A stretch of 38,965 nt of DNA from a virus, in IMG/VR virus record IMGVR_UViG_3300032289_001088, positions 1-38,965 of that record. One strand, written 5' to 3'. Shown piece by piece: positions 38,211 to 38,965 of this stretch (its first letter is position 1; each line of letters opens with the position of its first letter). The translations under genes and the position numbers were made by a program. Below the pieces are notes generated by a model. That model saw only the letters and a program-made list of their open reading frames with translations. It was not told where the DNA came from and made no database searches.

Positions 38211-38822
38211 TCATCCCCCCTTTTCCCAACACGCCTTAGCGTCACGACGCCAAGCCAGCAAGGGACGCAACGTATCCACCTTGCGACCACGAGTCGGAAG
38301 CCACGACCTCATACCCAACTCAGGGCCACCATCCGTCCACGACGCATGACGAATCAACCGAGACCAGGTGCCACGGCCTTCAGGCCAACTGGTGCCGGCA
38401 ATCTCCTTGATGGCACACGTCAACCGGGCAGACAAAGCCAGCATCTCAGGGGAATACTCATCCAACTTCTTGCCCCACACGGCGTGCTCAGTACCCCAGA
38501 TGTACCAAGAACCCACGTTCGCCGGCACACCAGCCTTCGGCCACGGGCCACCAAGACCACTATGGAACACGGCCAAAACAGAATTGATGATCACCTTGTC
38601 GTCAGTAACGACAGCGTTGCAGTAAGGCTTCGCCTCACCCGCAGCATTCGTCCAGTCAATCGCACCCTGGTCAACACCCACCAGATCGTGATTCATCACA
38701 GCACGAGGGGCACCACCAGTCCACTGGTCGCCCCGCTTATCCCAACCCGACTTGAACTCGACATTATTCTTGCCAAGCCACTTGATCAGGACCTTCTTCG
38801 CGTTCTTCGTATCGAACGTCAC
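38211..38822 (-). CDS. Endolysin, N-acetylmuramoyl-L-alanine amidase type
   Basis: 203 aa from GTG, overlapping the holin stop in GTGA form. It has features of amidase_2-like lysins: the zinc-ligand His in VMNHDLVG, then KPYCNAVV and VFHSGLGGPWP, the core VGSWYIWGTEHAVWGKKLDE, and a later RHASWTDGGPELGMRSWLP with a second His and GRKVDT. A separate wall-binding domain is not evident. It cleaves the amide bond between MurNAc and L-Ala. It is the last late gene, followed by the terminator. Confidence 0.85.
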   Translation of the reverse strand: MTFDTKNAKKVLIKWLGKNNVEFKSGWDKRGDQWTGGAPRAVMNHDLVGVDQGAIDWTNAAGEAKPYCNAVVTDDKVIINSVLAVFHSGLGGPWPKAGVPANVGSWYIWGTEHAVWGKKLDEYSPEMLALSARLTCAIKEIAGTSWPEGRGTWSRLIRHASWTDGGPELGMRSWLPTRGRKVDTLRPLLAWRRDAKACWEKGG

Positions 38823-38965
38823 TTCTCACCATCCGGGGTAGAAACAGTTTGCGTGCCCGACTTCCATGCGCCATACCGGTAGTCGGAACGATTCGCGGCA
38901 TTCAATGCCGGCACAATCGCAGCAGCGAGAGCTGCAATCACCCACGTCTGCCACTTAGAAAAAGA
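38819..38965 (-). CDS. Putative holin, 3' part (junction copy)
   Basis: This is the remaining part of the holin gene that begins at 246: bases 38965-38843 repeat 123-1, and 38842-38819 complete the protein (GTQTVSTPDGEK) to TGA. Its stop overlaps the endolysin GTG. Seen alone it lacks a start because the window ends inside the gene. Confidence 0.7.
   Translation of the reverse strand, partial: SFSKWQTWVIAALAAAIVPALNAANRSDYRYGAWKSGTQTVSTPDGEK
38843..38965. repeat. Terminal direct repeat, right copy
   Basis: Identical to bases 1-123. See the left copy. Confidence 0.95.

Noticed and set aside
1-38965. CRISPR arrays, insertion sequences, rRNA genes
   Set aside because: No regularly spaced repeats with spacers, no transposase-like frames and no rRNA-like sequence were seen on either strand.

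Overview
The window is the complete genome of a temperate, probably short-tailed (podovirus-like) phage of an actinobacterium. Bases 1-123 recur as 38843-38965, so the unique genome is 38,842 bp, circular or circularly closed by assembly. A holin-like gene crosses the junction. Actinobacterial signs are a WhiB-type regulator, many GTG starts, small Cys-rich zinc proteins, Streptomyces-type DnaA boxes and a putative attP core matching the 3' end of a tRNA (Leu-type, from memory). No tail tube, tape measure or DNA polymerase gene was recognised.

Layout. (1) About 22.2 kb down to 1 and across the junction to 38.2 kb, minus strand: the late operon. It runs from terminase and portal through a chain of translationally coupled micro-genes (16.5-18.5 kb), a very large 1841-aa virion protein with three smaller putative ejection proteins, scaffold and N4-gp56-type capsid, a three-domain FN3 protein, connector and tail proteins, a tail fibre, then two membrane proteins and an amidase endolysin. 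A 79-nt RNA resembling the tRNA-like domain of tmRNA lies between the ejection genes and the scaffold. (2) 22.2-23.3 kb: a noncoding control region with inverted DnaA boxes, the likely origin. (3) 23.3-26.8 kb, plus strand: a GC-rich early cassette of zinc-ribbon proteins, an ArdA antirestriction protein and a short sliding-clamp homologue. (4) 26.8-28.8 kb, plus: iteron-like repeats, whiB with a structured leader, small zinc proteins and a lytic transglycosylase. (5) 36.5 down to 28.8 kb, minus: replication, repair and modification genes (HTH regulator, RecB/Cas4-like nuclease, zinc-ribbon protein, split C5 methyltransferase, RecA/DnaB-like ATPase, Holliday-junction nuclease, split primase, DUF1599-like protein, metallophosphoesterase, sigma-like factor). 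(6) 36.5-38.1 kb: attP, integrase and a small zinc protein, closed by a bidirectional terminator.

How it works together. Host DnaA could open the origin, phage primase and ATPase could prime it, and the phage clamp could recruit the host polymerase. A recurring GCAATATG element, often followed by a small hairpin, precedes early and replication genes and brackets attP. It was not seen before structural genes. The strongest leads for new biology are the tmRNA-like mini RNA at 8145-8223, the split cytosine methyltransferase carrying (GT)11 and G8 slippage tracts, and the position of attP between two copies of the GCAATATG element upstream of the HTH regulator.
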